A stretch of DNA of 64,000 nucleotides from Zymoseptoria tritici IPO323 (Eukaryota; Ascomycota; Dothideomycetes; Mycosphaerellales; Mycosphaerellaceae). A program made the translations under genes and the position numbers. The stretch lies in contig NC_018216.1 of assembly GCF_000219625.1 (NCBI RefSeq), positions 3,224,001 to 3,288,000 on the forward strand, read 5' to 3'. Below the pieces are notes generated by a model. It had not been told where the DNA came from and searched no databases. It was given only the letters and a program-made list of their open reading frames with translations. Positions 39,959 to 50,682 of the stretch are shown here, in pieces (position 1 is the first letter of the stretch; each line of letters begins with the position of its first letter).

Positions 39959-41749
39959 CGTTGCAGATAAGACGAAAAGGCCAGATAATGTGTTGAATGC
40001 ACTTACACAGTGGTGCCGCATCGAGCATTATATACACACTCTGCTCGTGGTGGCAACAACTCTAAGATCTGCCTCCGATCAGCTTTGGTACACATTTGGT
40101 GTGGACTGATGTGGGAACAGTTGAGCGCATCCAGCTCGAGCGGAGCAGATTTTAGAGCAGCATGATTGGTGATATCAGGGCGGGATCATGGCAGATCGAC
40201 ACACCGCCGAGCCTGAGAGCTGTGTTGTCGTAGTTTGAATCGAGTGGAGTCGCTCCGCTCGGATATAGGTACAGACTCCGATGTCGACCCTGATGTTGGC
40301 GAGACGACAGCCCTGAGAAATTTCTCTGCTCGAGCACGGTGGCTTGATCATGCATGCAGAGGGCATCGGAGCGACCGAAGCTGGGCATCTGGTGAGTATT
40401 GGTGGCTTGCGGGCGGCTCAGGATTCGCGACCACGGGCTAGACCTGCCACAGAGCAGCGCGCCAAGCGACTCGGCATCATGCCATGTCTGCAGTCTGGTG
40501 TTGCCCAACACATCACCACGGGTCTCGCAGACCGTGCATGCAGTAGTGCGGCATCCGTGGAGCTGAAGTTCAGCCCGGAACATGCGACGAAAACGTGGCC
40601 GGCTGGCATACCGCCGGAAGTACGAGTCGAGGAGTAAAGACCCTGGTCACAGAGTAGTCTAGACAGCGATCGTCAACGCGCTAGGCCTATTCAAGGCAAT
40701 GGACAGCTTGGAGTGAACAATCGAGTCTCCTTTGCGCCGGCGTGAGCAGTGCTTAGGGCATATCGGCGACCCAAATTCTCTCTTGCCGAGTGCCTCAATT
40801 GGACAACCTTTTGCTGTGGCCAGCTCGAAGCATCGCAGTGACAGACAAGGACCTCGCCGTATTTGTCGGAGCGTCGAGAAAGACAGTAGCTGAAGCCATC
40901 CATAGCGTTCCGGAAAACCTCTCGTGAAGTACTGCTTTTGCTACCCCACTCCGGACGCCATCTGCCTCCGTCGTCCTGCTAAGACAGCCATGACAGCTCA
41001 CTCGAAGCCACTAAAGGGCAAGTTATGCGGTGCGTTTGAGCGGAAAACAGAGGTACCCCACCGCAAAAACCAAATGCCCGATGCACTCGACTGTGCATGC
41101 CCGGTCTGACGATGAATCTGGTGCTCCATTCACCATGCAAAGGCGATATTGTGGCCCAAGTCACAGACCTTTGTCGACGACTGTACAATATATGCCAGGT
41201 TGCAACTCATGTAGGCTTGGATCGTCATACTGTGAGGGCGGAGAGAGACTAAGCAATCTGGTCTGGTTTTGGTGTGCAGCGATATCCGAATGCGAGCGAT
41301 GGTGTCAAGAAAGGTGGCATGTTGATCGATCTTGATCAGTGAGGAGTTGTGTGAATGTGTGTATTCTTGCCAAGCCAAAGTCAGCGTCCGAGGTTTGAGG
41401 TTCTCCGCGTCAGGGATCCGGAAACTCTAAGTTGGCCGAAATCTCCGGAGACCGAAGAGCAGCAACAAGGAAATACCTGACCTGCGACTAGAATATCCAT
41501 ATCGACAGCACAGCACCGCCGTCGCGTTCACTACGTGACCATCACCACCCGTTTACCTCCTCCTACAACCTCACCGTCGTCGCCGCCGCCGCCGCCATTC
41601 ACACCACCAGCCCGCAGCTGACGCATGACATCCAGCGACACGCCAGCTTCATGACCCACGCGATCACCATCTGAGACCTGCCGAAAGGCCTTGGACTCGC
41701 CAAACCCACACGACCTCGCCGAGCCGTTGAGTACCCCACGGCGACAACC
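39959..41749. other. Intergenic between divergent genes
   Basis: About 1.8 kb upstream of both the DUF4185-like gene and MDM34. A short (CGC)5 run at 41581-41596 lies in the probable MDM34 leader. Frames up to about 140 codons occur but are not recognisable. Confidence 0.45.
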
Positions 41750-43528
41750 ATGGCCTTCAACTTCAACTGGTCGCCGCTCATAGCCGACACGGAACGCGTG
41801 CGGGACATGCTCACCAGCGCTCTGAACAAATCACCGAAGCCTCCGATCATCGTCGACGACATCATCGTGAACGAGTTGAACTTGGGCTCTACACCGCCAG
41901 AGTTGGAGATATTGGAAATTGGAGATCTGGCGGAGGATCGATTTCGCGGAATCTTCAAAATGAGCTATACGGGAGATGCATACCTCACACTCAAGACCAG
42001 AGTACAAGCCAATCCTCTGAATACATATCTCTCCACAAAACCGTCATTCGCAAGTCCACAGCCGCTGGCGGCAAGCAGTAGCTTGACGATTCCCATCCAG
42101 ATTACGCTATCGGACATACGCTTGTCCGGCTTTGTGATTCTGGTCTTCTCCAAGTCGAAAGGCATCACAATCGTCTTCCGCAACGACCCGCTCGAAAAGC
42201 TCAAGGTATCCTCAACCTTCGATACAATACCCTTCGTTCGCGATTACCTGCAGAAGACGATCGAAAACCAGCTGCGAGTACTCTTCATGGAAGACCTGCC
42301 GGCGATCATCCACCGACTGTCGTTGCAAAAGTTCAGCCCAGAATATCAGACAGCAGATCTTTTAGAACCCAGGAATGAGGACGAAAGAGCTGTGGATCCA
42401 CTCGCCAGTCCGTCGCAGTCGGCTGTACACCTCGATGACGATGATGCTTCAGGATACTCCCTTGAGTCTGCTGCAGAGACATATGCATCTTTCTCTCAGA
42501 AGAATATGGTACGGCTAGCAGCTCTCACCGAGAGCCAGCGAACGTTGAGCCTGTTCACGCCTAGCATTCGAGATACAGTCTACCGTGCATGGGCAACGGC
42601 AGCAAATCGCGATGACACCACAAATGGCACGAATACACCCACTCGACCATTTACGCTATCACGACTGCAGTCCTCACTGGCTTCACACAGCACAATGTCA
42701 GCTGCAACATCAGTAGTATCAGGAAGCGGCTCCGACGCCACACGACCCAGCATCGTCAGCACTGCATCTTCAGCAACGGTGTATAGTCTCGGCACCGGTG
42801 CACCACGCTCAAGACCTGGCAAAAAGCGAAAGAATCGCATCGTCAACCTCCGTAAACCGAAAGACAAAGACTCTACCGATCCGTCCGAGACCGCATCCCA
42901 ATCGCAAGGAAGCAGCTACGACGACAGCGGAACGCGCAGTAATTCTGGTCGCTCCGCCCGCTCAAGCGTCGTGCGAAGCAATACTGAAGTCACCACGGCG
43001 CCCTCCAGCGGTCTCCGTGAAGGCGAAATCAGCACGCCACCTCGGAGTCCTCCTAAGAAGAATGTCGACTTCAAAGACTTCGCCCAACCGACTGAGCGCA
43101 AATCACGACCCACCACACCGCGCGACCTGCAGCAAGCTCCGCCCGCCATCCGCGATCCGGACCGCACACCTCGCGCTTCCATGGTGCAGCCTGAGAAGCC
43201 CTCCGTGTATCAACAGCCTCCCGCTCGACCTCGTATGAACCACCTCCCTCGCATGCAACCTTTTCCTTCTCGCTCGCCTTCACCTGAAATCACGCGGAGG
43301 TCATCATCGACTGAAGCGAGGAGGTCGTCCAGTGATGTCAATATTCAGAAGCTAGTGCAGGCTTTTGGAGAAGCGGGCACTGGAGGCGGGATTTTGGAGC
43401 AAGCTTGGATGCAAAAGATGGCGGTTGAGATCGCGCGGAAGGTGGAGAGCGAGAGAGCGAAGGGGAGAGGGGGCGGCATATCATCGAGGGAGGATGCTGA
43501 CGCGCCGCCGCCGGCATACGTCTCTTGA
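41750..43528 (+). CDS. MDM34: Mdm34, outer-membrane subunit of the ERMES complex
   Basis: Intronless, 592 residues. The N-terminus [20 protein letters not shown] is diagnostic of Mdm34. It opens the SMP lipid-transfer domain (residues about 1-210): [80 protein letters not shown] and [14 protein letters not shown]. The rest is Ser/Thr/Pro-rich and disordered, with a basic stretch ([20 protein letters not shown]) and a short conserved NVDFKDFA motif. Mdm34 sits on the mitochondrial side of ER-mitochondria contacts with Mmm1, Mdm12 and Mdm10 and moves phospholipids. The length is typical for filamentous fungi, which carry longer C-terminal tails than yeast. Confidence 0.95.
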   Translation: MAFNFNWSPLIADTERVRDMLTSALNKSPKPPIIVDDIIVNELNLGSTPPELEILEIGDLAEDRFRGIFKMSYTGDAYLTLKTRVQANPLNTYLSTKPSFASPQPLAASSSLTIPIQITLSDIRLSGFVILVFSKSKGITIVFRNDPLEKLKVSSTFDTIPFVRDYLQKTIENQLRVLFMEDLPAIIHRLSLQKFSPEYQTADLLEPRNEDERAVDPLASPSQSAVHLDDDDASGYSLESAAETYASFSQKNMVRLAALTESQRTLSLFTPSIRDTVYRAWATAANRDDTTNGTNTPTRPFTLSRLQSSLASHSTMSAATSVVSGSGSDATRPSIVSTASSATVYSLGTGAPRSRPGKKRKNRIVNLRKPKDKDSTDPSETASQSQGSSYDDSGTRSNSGRSARSSVVRSNTEVTTAPSSGLREGEISTPPRSPPKKNVDFKDFAQPTERKSRPTTPRDLQQAPPAIRDPDRTPRASMVQPEKPSVYQQPPARPRMNHLPRMQPFPSRSPSPEITRRSSSTEARRSSSDVNIQKLVQAFGEAGTGGGILEQAWMQKMAVEIARKVESERAKGRGGGISSREDADAPPPAYVS

Positions 43529-43906
43529 TGAGTATGGCAGGGAAAATAATGGGACAAGGCTGGCTGTCTGGAAATTTGCGTTTCGGGGATGGCGCTGAGG
43601 GCTTTCTGGTTCGGGACTGGGCGGCAGGAGCTCTCAAGGGAAGTCAACCATTGTTAGGCTTGCGTGGGGTTGCTCACGATTGATGTCCAAAAATAATGAC
43701 CGCCACGTATTTAGCATCGCTCGTTGATCGAGAAGGATGAACGGCACAGCTGTGTCCAAAAGGGTGGAGCCCAATGGACGGAGAGCAACTGCATCTAATC
43801 GCTAATGTACTCTATTCTATCAACACTCCTCCAACTCTACGATCATCTCTCACATCTCCTCCCGCCCAATCACCATGCCAATCCCTCGCCACTTCTGACA
43901 ACGCCA
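43529..43906. other. Intergenic, convergent
   Basis: About 380 bp between the MDM34 stop and the end of the Ecm15-like gene. Nothing recognised. Confidence 0.45.
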
Positions 43907-44457
43907 CTACCGCTGATACGTAATCTCATCATCATCCTCCCCATCCCCACTCTCCTCCACCTCGCCATTCTTCACCGAAACACCCTCCCCTTCCCTCCCA
44001 TCCATAGCCAGCAAATCCTCCACCGCCCTGACCTTATCCTCGAAACCTTGGACTTTATCCGTCCGCGACCCGATCCGGATGTCTGATTGGATTCGCACGA
44101 CGCCGTTGGCGTGGAGGAGGGAGTGGCATTGGCCTATTAGATTCATGACTGTGGTCCAGGGGCCTTCGAGAGTGGTGCCTGCGGAGTGCATGCTGTATTT
44201 GACGCCGGACTTTTTGAGGAGGCGTTGCACGGCGGCGATTTCGTGGGAGACGCTGGCTGTTGGGGTGCCGATTGGGATGAGGCAGAAGTCTGGGAGATTC
44301 AGCGTTGGAATTTTGTGATTTACGTCGATGTGGGTTCTTGTATATCCTTGTCCCACGATGTGTCTTCCTCTCACTCGCGGCCACTGGATTAATGGATATT
44401 CTTACCTGCTGTGCACTTCGCTGGAGTGGGAAGCTGAGTGGGGTCGTTGGTCGCCAT
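43907..44457 (-). CDS. Ecm15-like thiamine-binding MTH1187/YkoF family protein
   Basis: Exon 1 44457-44406 and exon 2 44289-43907, with a 116 bp intron (GTAAGA...TCCCAG), give 144 residues. The splice produces TADFCLIPIGTPTASVSHEI, equivalent to the start of yeast Ecm15 and the UPF0045/MTH1187 family. Core motifs are KYSMHSAGTTLEGPW, VMNLIGQCHSLLHANGVVRI and SDIRIGSRTDKVQGF. These small proteins form ferredoxin-like tetramers, and some bind thiamine or related ligands; their cell role is unclear. The C-terminal 35 residues are acidic (VEESGDGEDDDEITYQR) and extend past the family core. The gene is divergent from the inositol kinase gene. Confidence 0.85.
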
Positions 44458-44966
44458 TTTTTGGAGGATATGGGCGAGTTGAGGGGAAGTGTCCATGAGA
44501 TTCCGGTGGACGGTACAGAGAGGATGGTGTTGTACCTTAGCTTCCGAGAAAGGTAAGGTCCGGTGTGGTGACGATGGGAGAACTTCGGCACAATCGTGGG
44601 GTGGCGGGATTCTTGTACTTGTACTCTTTCCATCCTTTCCTTCTCTTCCGTCGACACAACCTCTCATGCACCGAGGCCACTTCTTCTCTACTGGCCTGGA
44701 GACGATGTCTGATCATCCCTGACTTGGAGGACAATGCTGTACTTCGACGACATGTCGTTCTGCGCTCACCAAAATAGGCAAACGCGAGAGATGGGTCGAG
44801 ACTCTGTTAGCACCACGACGGCCCGGAGGTAAGAATGAGGACAAGTGACAATCCTTTTCCAACTCTACGCAAATCTTGTTTCCTTCCTTCCCTTCTCTTC
44901 CTTATTGCTAGCAACAAATGCTCTATACACGAGGGGTATACATCAGGCCGCCTCCAGCCCGCCATC
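44458..44966. other. Divergent promoter, Ecm15-like / inositol kinase
   Basis: About 510 bp shared upstream region. A second in-frame ATG for the kinase lies inside it at 44835. Confidence 0.45.
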
Positions 44967-45980
44967 ATGGTCATCCCGGTGTTCTATCTCGAAAACCCGC
45001 CAAGTCTAAACGCGATTGAGCCGACCGGCACCGCCAGTCCTCTCACCCGCTGTGGCCTGACCTATCTCAACGAAGGCGGCGCCAACTTCGTCTTTCGTAT
45101 CGTCCACCCACCATGCACTCCAATCCCACATCGGCTACAAAATCGCCTTCTCCGCATCCGGAAAGACCTTCCTCACATCCAGTCCGCGGAGTTCCAACTC
45201 GAAGCTTTCTACAAACATTTCCACGGCCTATTCCCAGAGGAGCATCTAGTACAACATGAGCTCATCATGATCGACCAGAGCGTCTTGGCCCTGCTGAACA
45301 CGGAACTGCAAGCCATGGATCGACCGAGTCATCGAGCGCAGGACTTCTTACCGGAAGAGGATCTGAAGGCTCTGCTGATGACTGACATGACTGTGTGCAC
45401 GGACGAAGGGGCCGACGCAGTGTTGCTGCAGTTGAAGCCGAAGTGGCTGGCTCAATCTCCTGATGCTCCTGGCAATGCGAAGAGGTGTCGGACGTGTGCG
45501 TTGCGGGCTTGTCGTGCAGGCAGGAATGTCAGAACGGCGACGGATAGGCAGGGGAGTTGTCCACTGGGGTTGATGAGTGAGGTGTCGGAGGAGAGGAGGA
45601 GAGCGGTCGAGAGTGTGACGGGTGATCCGGCGATCAGGGAGTACCTTCTCGGTGAGGTATCGCAAGGATTGTTACGGCGGCTGAAACATGCTCAGATGAG
45701 TCTGGACTCTGGTGGTGTTCTGAGTGTGGGTGACGACGAGCAGGGAAGTTTGAACCTGTGTAAAGCAATGACATTGCGAGATTGCTCGCTCTTTGTGAGG
45801 AGGCTCAAAAGCACGATCGAGGCGAAACTTGGAGATCTGGATCTGAAGCAGCCCGAAAAGATCAAGAAATGGAAGAAGGTGGAGAGGGATCTGATTGACG
45901 GTGGATGGTATACGAATACCGAACAGGAACGATTCTGGATGCAGGAAGAGGTTTGTCAGCTTTCAAGGCAGTGGCTTTGA
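44967..45980 (+). CDS. IPK1: Inositol-pentakisphosphate 2-kinase
   Basis: Intronless, 337 residues from ATG 44967, which places the conserved YLNEGGANFVFRI nucleotide-binding segment about 35 residues in. An in-frame ATG at 44835 would add 44 residues of leader-like sequence. Further family motifs are LLQLKPKWLAQSP near residues 160-172 (substrate and Mg2+ site), the Cys-rich CRTCALRACRAG zinc-site region, SCPLGL, and MTLRDCSLFVRR near 270. The enzyme adds the 2-phosphate to inositol pentakisphosphate to make phytate (InsP6), a cofactor for mRNA export and other nuclear processes. Length is near the yeast and fungal norm. The C-terminus GGWYTNTEQERFWMQEEVCQ is acidic and helical. Confidence 0.88.
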   Translation: MVIPVFYLENPPSLNAIEPTGTASPLTRCGLTYLNEGGANFVFRIVHPPCTPIPHRLQNRLLRIRKDLPHIQSAEFQLEAFYKHFHGLFPEEHLVQHELIMIDQSVLALLNTELQAMDRPSHRAQDFLPEEDLKALLMTDMTVCTDEGADAVLLQLKPKWLAQSPDAPGNAKRCRTCALRACRAGRNVRTATDRQGSCPLGLMSEVSEERRRAVESVTGDPAIREYLLGEVSQGLLRRLKHAQMSLDSGGVLSVGDDEQGSLNLCKAMTLRDCSLFVRRLKSTIEAKLGDLDLKQPEKIKKWKKVERDLIDGGWYTNTEQERFWMQEEVCQLSRQWL

Positions 45981-46769
45981 GATGGTCCTCCTCCTCCTCT
46001 TAGGACTTCGGAACGGGAAGTTTCTTCATGATCGTCCGAGCAATGTCCACGATCAAGGTCCTGCTTCGATGACAGTCTTCCGAGCCTCGCGAGGAAGCTC
46101 CTTGACAGCGTCATGCCAGGAACCAGGATGCACGATAAGCGATCAGCTAAGATCTGGCTAGACAGGGGTGTTTCCTTCGAGGAGCGGACTCCGGCCTCTT
46201 GTGGCCTTCACATGCAGCGGTCAGGAGCCCGGTGACGAGCTCCATTTCACGACGCAGACAAGTTGATGTGAGGTGCTGACTGGGCTGCTTCCATCAAGAT
46301 CGGCCGCAGCGAAAACTTCGACATGAAGAGCCGCCGTCACGGCTCTTTCGCGGCGCTCCGAACGAACGCCGAGAGACGTCACCAGAGCAAAGCAACTGCA
46401 ACTACTCTCCACAGAAGATTCTTTCTTCATGATCAAGATACATCATTGCTGAACAATCTTTCCCTGGGTACGGGCTCCGCTGTTCGTTGCCAGCATGATC
46501 ATTCGTCAGTGTGGTCTCAGGGCAGTGATGGCTCCACTACTCTCGCACGACGCTTGCTAAGCCATGCTGCTGTGATCGTGGCCATGGGTGGCGTGGAGAA
46601 GCTATAAGGGATTCGAGATCTAGGCTGGTTTTCCAAAAAAGTTTACACCTCTGCTTCACCTCGCATCTCGACAGGCTCCTTCAATCACACCACATCTTAC
46701 ACCTCCCGGACAGACATTCAACCACCTCAAGCAACACAACCTCAACCATCCAAACCTCAAACCACTAGC
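45981..46769. other. Intergenic, upstream of the alcohol dehydrogenase
   Basis: About 790 bp. A TATA-like CTATAAGG at 46602-46609 lies about 165 bp before the ATG, followed by a CA-rich leader. No gene seen. Confidence 0.5.
46602..46609 (+). promoter_or_regulatory. TATA-like element of the alcohol dehydrogenase gene
   Basis: CTATAAGG about 165 bp upstream of ATG 46770. The intervening leader is rich in C and A, as in highly expressed fungal genes. Position and sequence only; not otherwise supported. Confidence 0.4.
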
Positions 46770-47837
46770 ATGGCATCCAACGAATCCTTCGAAGGCTGGT
46801 GCGGCCTCGACGCGAGTTCTTCAGAAGGAAACATGGTCTGGCAAAACTACACCCCAAAAACCTTCACCTCCACCGACGTCGACATCGAAATCTCGCACTG
46901 CGGAGTCTGCGGCTCAGACTTGCACGTCTTACGCTCCGGATGGGGTCCCACGAACTACCCGGTCGTCGTCGGCCACGAAATCGTCGGCCGCGCAATCCGC
47001 GTCGGAGACGACGTCAAATCTGGCATCAAAGTCGGCGACCGCGTGGGCGTCGGCGCTCAAGCTGGATCGTGCTTGAAGGGTGACTGTGAGGAGTGTATGA
47101 ATAATGGCGAGCAGTATTGCCAGAAAGGATTCGTCATGACTTATGGCTCGAAGTGGCCGAGTGGCGAGTCTGCGCAAGGTGGGTATGCGAAGTACTGGCG
47201 TGGCGATGGACACTTTGTCTTTGCTATTCCGGAGGCGATGAAGAGTGAAGAAGCGGCGCCGTTGTTGTGTGGTGGTGTCACTGTGTATGCGCCGCTGAAA
47301 CAAAATGGTGTTGGACCTGGATCGAGAGTTGGTATCATTGGCGTGGGAGGGTTAGGGCACATGGGCATTCAACTCGCGCGGGCGATGGGTGCGGACAAGG
47401 TCTGGGCGATCTCAAGAACCGACGAAAAGAAAGACGACGCCATGGCCATGGGCGCGGACGGACTGATCGCAACCGGAAAGGAAGGCTGGAGCGACGACTT
47501 CAAAAACTCCCTGGACGTGATCATCTGCACGGTCAGCTCCCCGAAGATGCCCTTCAGCGAGTACCTCAACCTCCTGGACGTGGGCGGGGTGTTTGTGCAA
47601 GTCGGAGCGCCGGACGAGGCGTTGCCGCCGGTGTTGCCGATGGCGTTGATCATGAAGAAGGTGAGTATCAAAGGGAGCTTGATCGGGAGTCCGGCGGAGA
47701 TCAGGGAGATGTTGGAGTTGGCGGCGGAGAAGGGCGTGAAGCCTTGGATTCAGAAGAGGAGGATGGAGGATGCGAATCGGGTCTTGGTTGATTTTGAGGA
47801 GGGGTTGCCGAGGTATCGGTATGTTTTGGAGAACTAG
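46770..47837 (+). CDS. Zinc-type NADP-dependent alcohol dehydrogenase (cinnamyl-alcohol/Adh6-7 type)
   Basis: Intronless, 355 residues. Medium-chain dehydrogenase signature: catalytic zinc Cys in HCGVCGSDLHVLRSGWG (about 43-59) and GHEIVGRAIRVGD (about 69-81). The structural zinc loop is GSCLKGDCEECMNNGEQYC (about 98-116); its first two cysteines are separated by four rather than two residues. The Rossmann motif GVGGLGHMGIQLARAMGADK starts near 192, with AISRTDEKKDDA after it; absence of the acidic residue at the strand end favours NADPH. It resembles yeast Adh6/Adh7 and plant cinnamyl alcohol dehydrogenases, which reduce a wide range of aliphatic and aromatic aldehydes in the cytosol. Detoxification of plant-derived aldehydes is plausible but inferred. 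Confidence 0.92.
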   Translation: MASNESFEGWCGLDASSSEGNMVWQNYTPKTFTSTDVDIEISHCGVCGSDLHVLRSGWGPTNYPVVVGHEIVGRAIRVGDDVKSGIKVGDRVGVGAQAGSCLKGDCEECMNNGEQYCQKGFVMTYGSKWPSGESAQGGYAKYWRGDGHFVFAIPEAMKSEEAAPLLCGGVTVYAPLKQNGVGPGSRVGIIGVGGLGHMGIQLARAMGADKVWAISRTDEKKDDAMAMGADGLIATGKEGWSDDFKNSLDVIICTVSSPKMPFSEYLNLLDVGGVFVQVGAPDEALPPVLPMALIMKKVSIKGSLIGSPAEIREMLELAAEKGVKPWIQKRRMEDANRVLVDFEEGLPRYRYVLEN

Positions 47838-48190
47838 ATGGGAGTGAGTATGTGTACGAATGCTGCCATGCCTCTGTAGTCCCTCTCACGATGTACTGTA
47901 CGGCTCACGCCTCGTTTGCTGGAGTGTGCATTGGGCAGGAATACGAAGGTATCCTGACTCTTGCTTGTCCACAAAATGGAATATTCAAAGCATTCTGTTG
48001 TCAACAAATCTTTACGCGTATATTGGGTATAGTTCTACTGCGATCTGAGTGCCGAACAGTTGATGCTGGACTGCGGCGTGAGAAGGACTGCCTCCCCGGA
48101 AGAAGACGACAACCACGAAATAGCGCAAAATCTTCTCAATGCTGGAACAAGTCTTCCTCTCGCTCTCTTTTAACATCCTCTTCTCTTTCT
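47838..48190. other. Intergenic, convergent
   Basis: About 350 bp between the convergent dehydrogenase and ceramide synthase genes. Nothing recognised. Confidence 0.45.
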
Positions 48191-49735
48191 TCATCGCAAG
48201 CCAGGACTGCTGCTTCCTTGCCTCATCTCCCTTTCCCTCGCGAGCTGTTCCTCGCTCAAGCATCCAATCCTATTAAGAATCTCTTTGTGCTCTCCCAACT
48301 TCAGCCCACTGGAAATGCCTCTAGCCTTCCTCTTCCCTCCACTGCTGCCATTCCTTGCTGGCCATGCAGCCTCCTCGGAGGTCGTCTCCACTTCAATAAA
48401 TCGCGGCTTCTCCTCATCTTCCGCCGAGGCGACGATCGGCACCGAGCTGTGTGGAAGTTGTGGATGGCACTTGTCTTCGATCTCGTCGATTTCGCCCTCG
48501 TCTTCATCGTCGCTTCGGGTATCGTCCGCACCTTGTCCGCGCAAAACACGAATCACAACGCGGATGATCATCATCAGCCAGACGAGGGTGATGCATTGCA
48601 ATCCGAGAAGAAGACCTAGGAATGACCATCGAATGTTGGCATTGAAGGAGATGGTCTTTGCTTGCGGGTTCAAGATCGGCTGAAGAAGGTGCTCCAGCAC
48701 CTTGTCACCGCCATCCGTGGAAAGTATCCTGCCCGTGATCGTCGAGTACACTCCGTACGGCATCGCCGCAGAGTTGACGTGCGCGTAGATGCTCCAGCAG
48801 ATTCCCAGATAGAAGACATGGCGCGCCACAAACCAGGTGACGACGAACAGTCCAAACATGGCATCACACGCTGCTTGCAAGCCCAGATATCGCAAGATCT
48901 TGGCTGCTGGGAAGATCAAGTCCACGATATCCATGCACACCAAGATGGCATTGCCGACTCGCCATTGGCGGTATCCATAACTTCCCATCATCAATCCCAC
49001 GGTCACGAAATGGTGTGTCAACATCTGGTAGTGATCTTTTCTTCGCTCTTCCAGGTGGATGACCACGACTTGCTGCACCCAAAACGCCAATTGCGAGAGG
49101 TAGTAGAGCTTCATCCCAGGCGTGAGGAGAAGTCTGGGAAAGTCCCTCCACATGGAGATGAGCAGACTTTCCACGCTGTCGACATCCGTCGGTGTATCCT
49201 TGACGAAAAGTGCCAGTCCCCAAAACCATATCACAATGTAGTATAGCAGCATATACGACTGCTCAGCGAACCGCACGCGGCCCTTCTTCCTCCCGATACC
49301 GCATGCAGCGGCCAATGGTGTGAGCACGTAATCCAGCATCAAGGCCCGGAATGCGGTGAAGTAGACAACGCAGCTCGCTACGAGGTACATGTCTTTCGGT
49401 CCTTGAAGGTAGAAGCCCGGTGCTTCAGTGGACGGGTACGACAAGGCGAAGAAGGCCTTCGTGGTGGGTCGCAGCGAAGGGAAAACGACATGTGTCATGC
49501 CGAGGAGGAGGATGAAGTTAAGAGATAGACCCAGTTGGTGTTCCATGCACAATCTTCGCAGCGCGCCGGCAATGCTTTCGTATTCGTTCATGTTGCTCCA
49601 TGTTGCCCTCCTCTTGCGTGGCATCGGCGCCATGTGGTCGCTAGTCATGTTGCACACCGACACATGGTCGATGGAGGTCCAGTCATCTTTGTGGTCGACG
49701 AGCATTGGGGTTCCTGACCCCAGCTCGTGTGCCAT
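48191..49735 (-). CDS. Ceramide synthase (Lag1/Lac1 family)
   Basis: Intronless, 514 residues from ATG 49735, the first ATG in the frame. A polar N-terminus precedes about seven membrane segments of the TRAM-LAG1-CLN8 domain (about 80-400). The Lag1 motif is intact: LTHHFVTVGLMMGSYGYRQW near residue 240, with the two adjacent catalytic His, then ILVCMDIVDLIFPAAKILRY. An ADFVKD-like segment (LALFVKDTPTDVDSV) precedes it. The tail is long, acidic then basic (DDTRSDDEDEGEIDEIEDK, GGKRKARGISSG). The enzyme N-acylates sphingoid bases with fatty acyl-CoA in the ER membrane to give ceramides. It could be either of the two usual fungal paralogues; the sequence alone does not tell me which. Confidence 0.93.
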   Translation of the reverse strand: MAHELGSGTPMLVDHKDDWTSIDHVSVCNMTSDHMAPMPRKRRATWSNMNEYESIAGALRRLCMEHQLGLSLNFILLLGMTHVVFPSLRPTTKAFFALSYPSTEAPGFYLQGPKDMYLVASCVVYFTAFRALMLDYVLTPLAAACGIGRKKGRVRFAEQSYMLLYYIVIWFWGLALFVKDTPTDVDSVESLLISMWRDFPRLLLTPGMKLYYLSQLAFWVQQVVVIHLEERRKDHYQMLTHHFVTVGLMMGSYGYRQWRVGNAILVCMDIVDLIFPAAKILRYLGLQAACDAMFGLFVVTWFVARHVFYLGICWSIYAHVNSAAMPYGVYSTITGRILSTDGGDKVLEHLLQPILNPQAKTISFNANIRWSFLGLLLGLQCITLVWLMMIIRVVIRVLRGQGADDTRSDDEDEGEIDEIEDKCHPQLPHSSVPIVASAEDEEKPRFIEVETTSEEAAWPARNGSSGGKRKARGISSGLKLGEHKEILNRIGCLSEEQLAREREMRQGSSSPGLR

Positions 49736-50682
49736 TATGGGTGATGTGATTGTGTGGGATCGATTCGAGGAGGATTTCGCGGGAAGACGACGGTCGTAGA
49801 TATGAGAGATCCAGCGGCGGAGAGGTGGTAGCTCGAGTCTGGCGTGGAGGTAGCGAAAATCCACGGGCCAATGCTTTGCTTTCCGCGGGCAAGAGAATGT
49901 GTGCGGGTCAATGTCTTTCAAGAGGGAGCGGAGGGGATCATGGCGGAGCGGAAGGGCGGTGGGATGATGGGGATGTGGAGGTGGAAGCGACAGGAAGGTT
50001 GAAAGTGTGGTCAGTGTCCGTGTCAGGTCTCTGTCGGGAGTGTGAGTTGTCGTCCAATCCGCGTCGACGTAAATCCACGATCTTCTCTCGAGTTCACCCC
50101 GGAAAAACCGTCAGAGGAGTTTCAAAACAGGGGTCTTCTTCACTGCTGCCAAGGTCGGATATATGTGGCTTGCTGGCAACGGTCCGCCCCGGACGATCAA
50201 CTCTTGCGAATGGTGGAATGAGGTCGAGATCAAGTATCTTCGATGAACATACATCACGAGGAGGGCGACGAAGACAATATGTGGTGCCAGAGCAGCAGTC
50301 TATACATAGAGTTGGTTGTTTGGAGAACAGCGTTCACATGAACCAAGGCGAACGGCACCGCATCTATGTCATGAAACTTGGGTTGGAGCTTCGACTTTGA
50401 CAGGCATTGTATGCCCTTCTCAAACAATTTATCCTTCGTTCCTGTACACGCTATGCTTCGAAATGCGCCGCTGAACACATCTCAAACTAGAGTGGGGTGG
50501 TTGTACAATATACAAGCGCCATGCCATGCCATGCCTGGTATCATACATCTATCACGCCGCTCTGCGGACCCGAGGTCCTCGTCTTGAAGACCTCGTCCAT
50601 AACGACCCCTCTTGTGTATAAGCAGACTTCGTAGCCTGTACCGCCATATTTCGCCCGCATTTATTCGTCCCTCGCAGCGAAA
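49736..50682. other. Intergenic, upstream of ceramide synthase
   Basis: About 950 bp between two minus-strand genes. A long plus-strand frame overlapping 49750-50400 is an uninformative open frame with Arg/Ser-rich composition. No gene assigned. Confidence 0.45.

Noticed and set aside
44458..47837. Possible metabolic gene cluster of Ecm15-like, inositol kinase and alcohol dehydrogenase
   Set aside because: The three belong to unrelated processes, are transcribed in different directions and lack a shared backbone enzyme or regulator.
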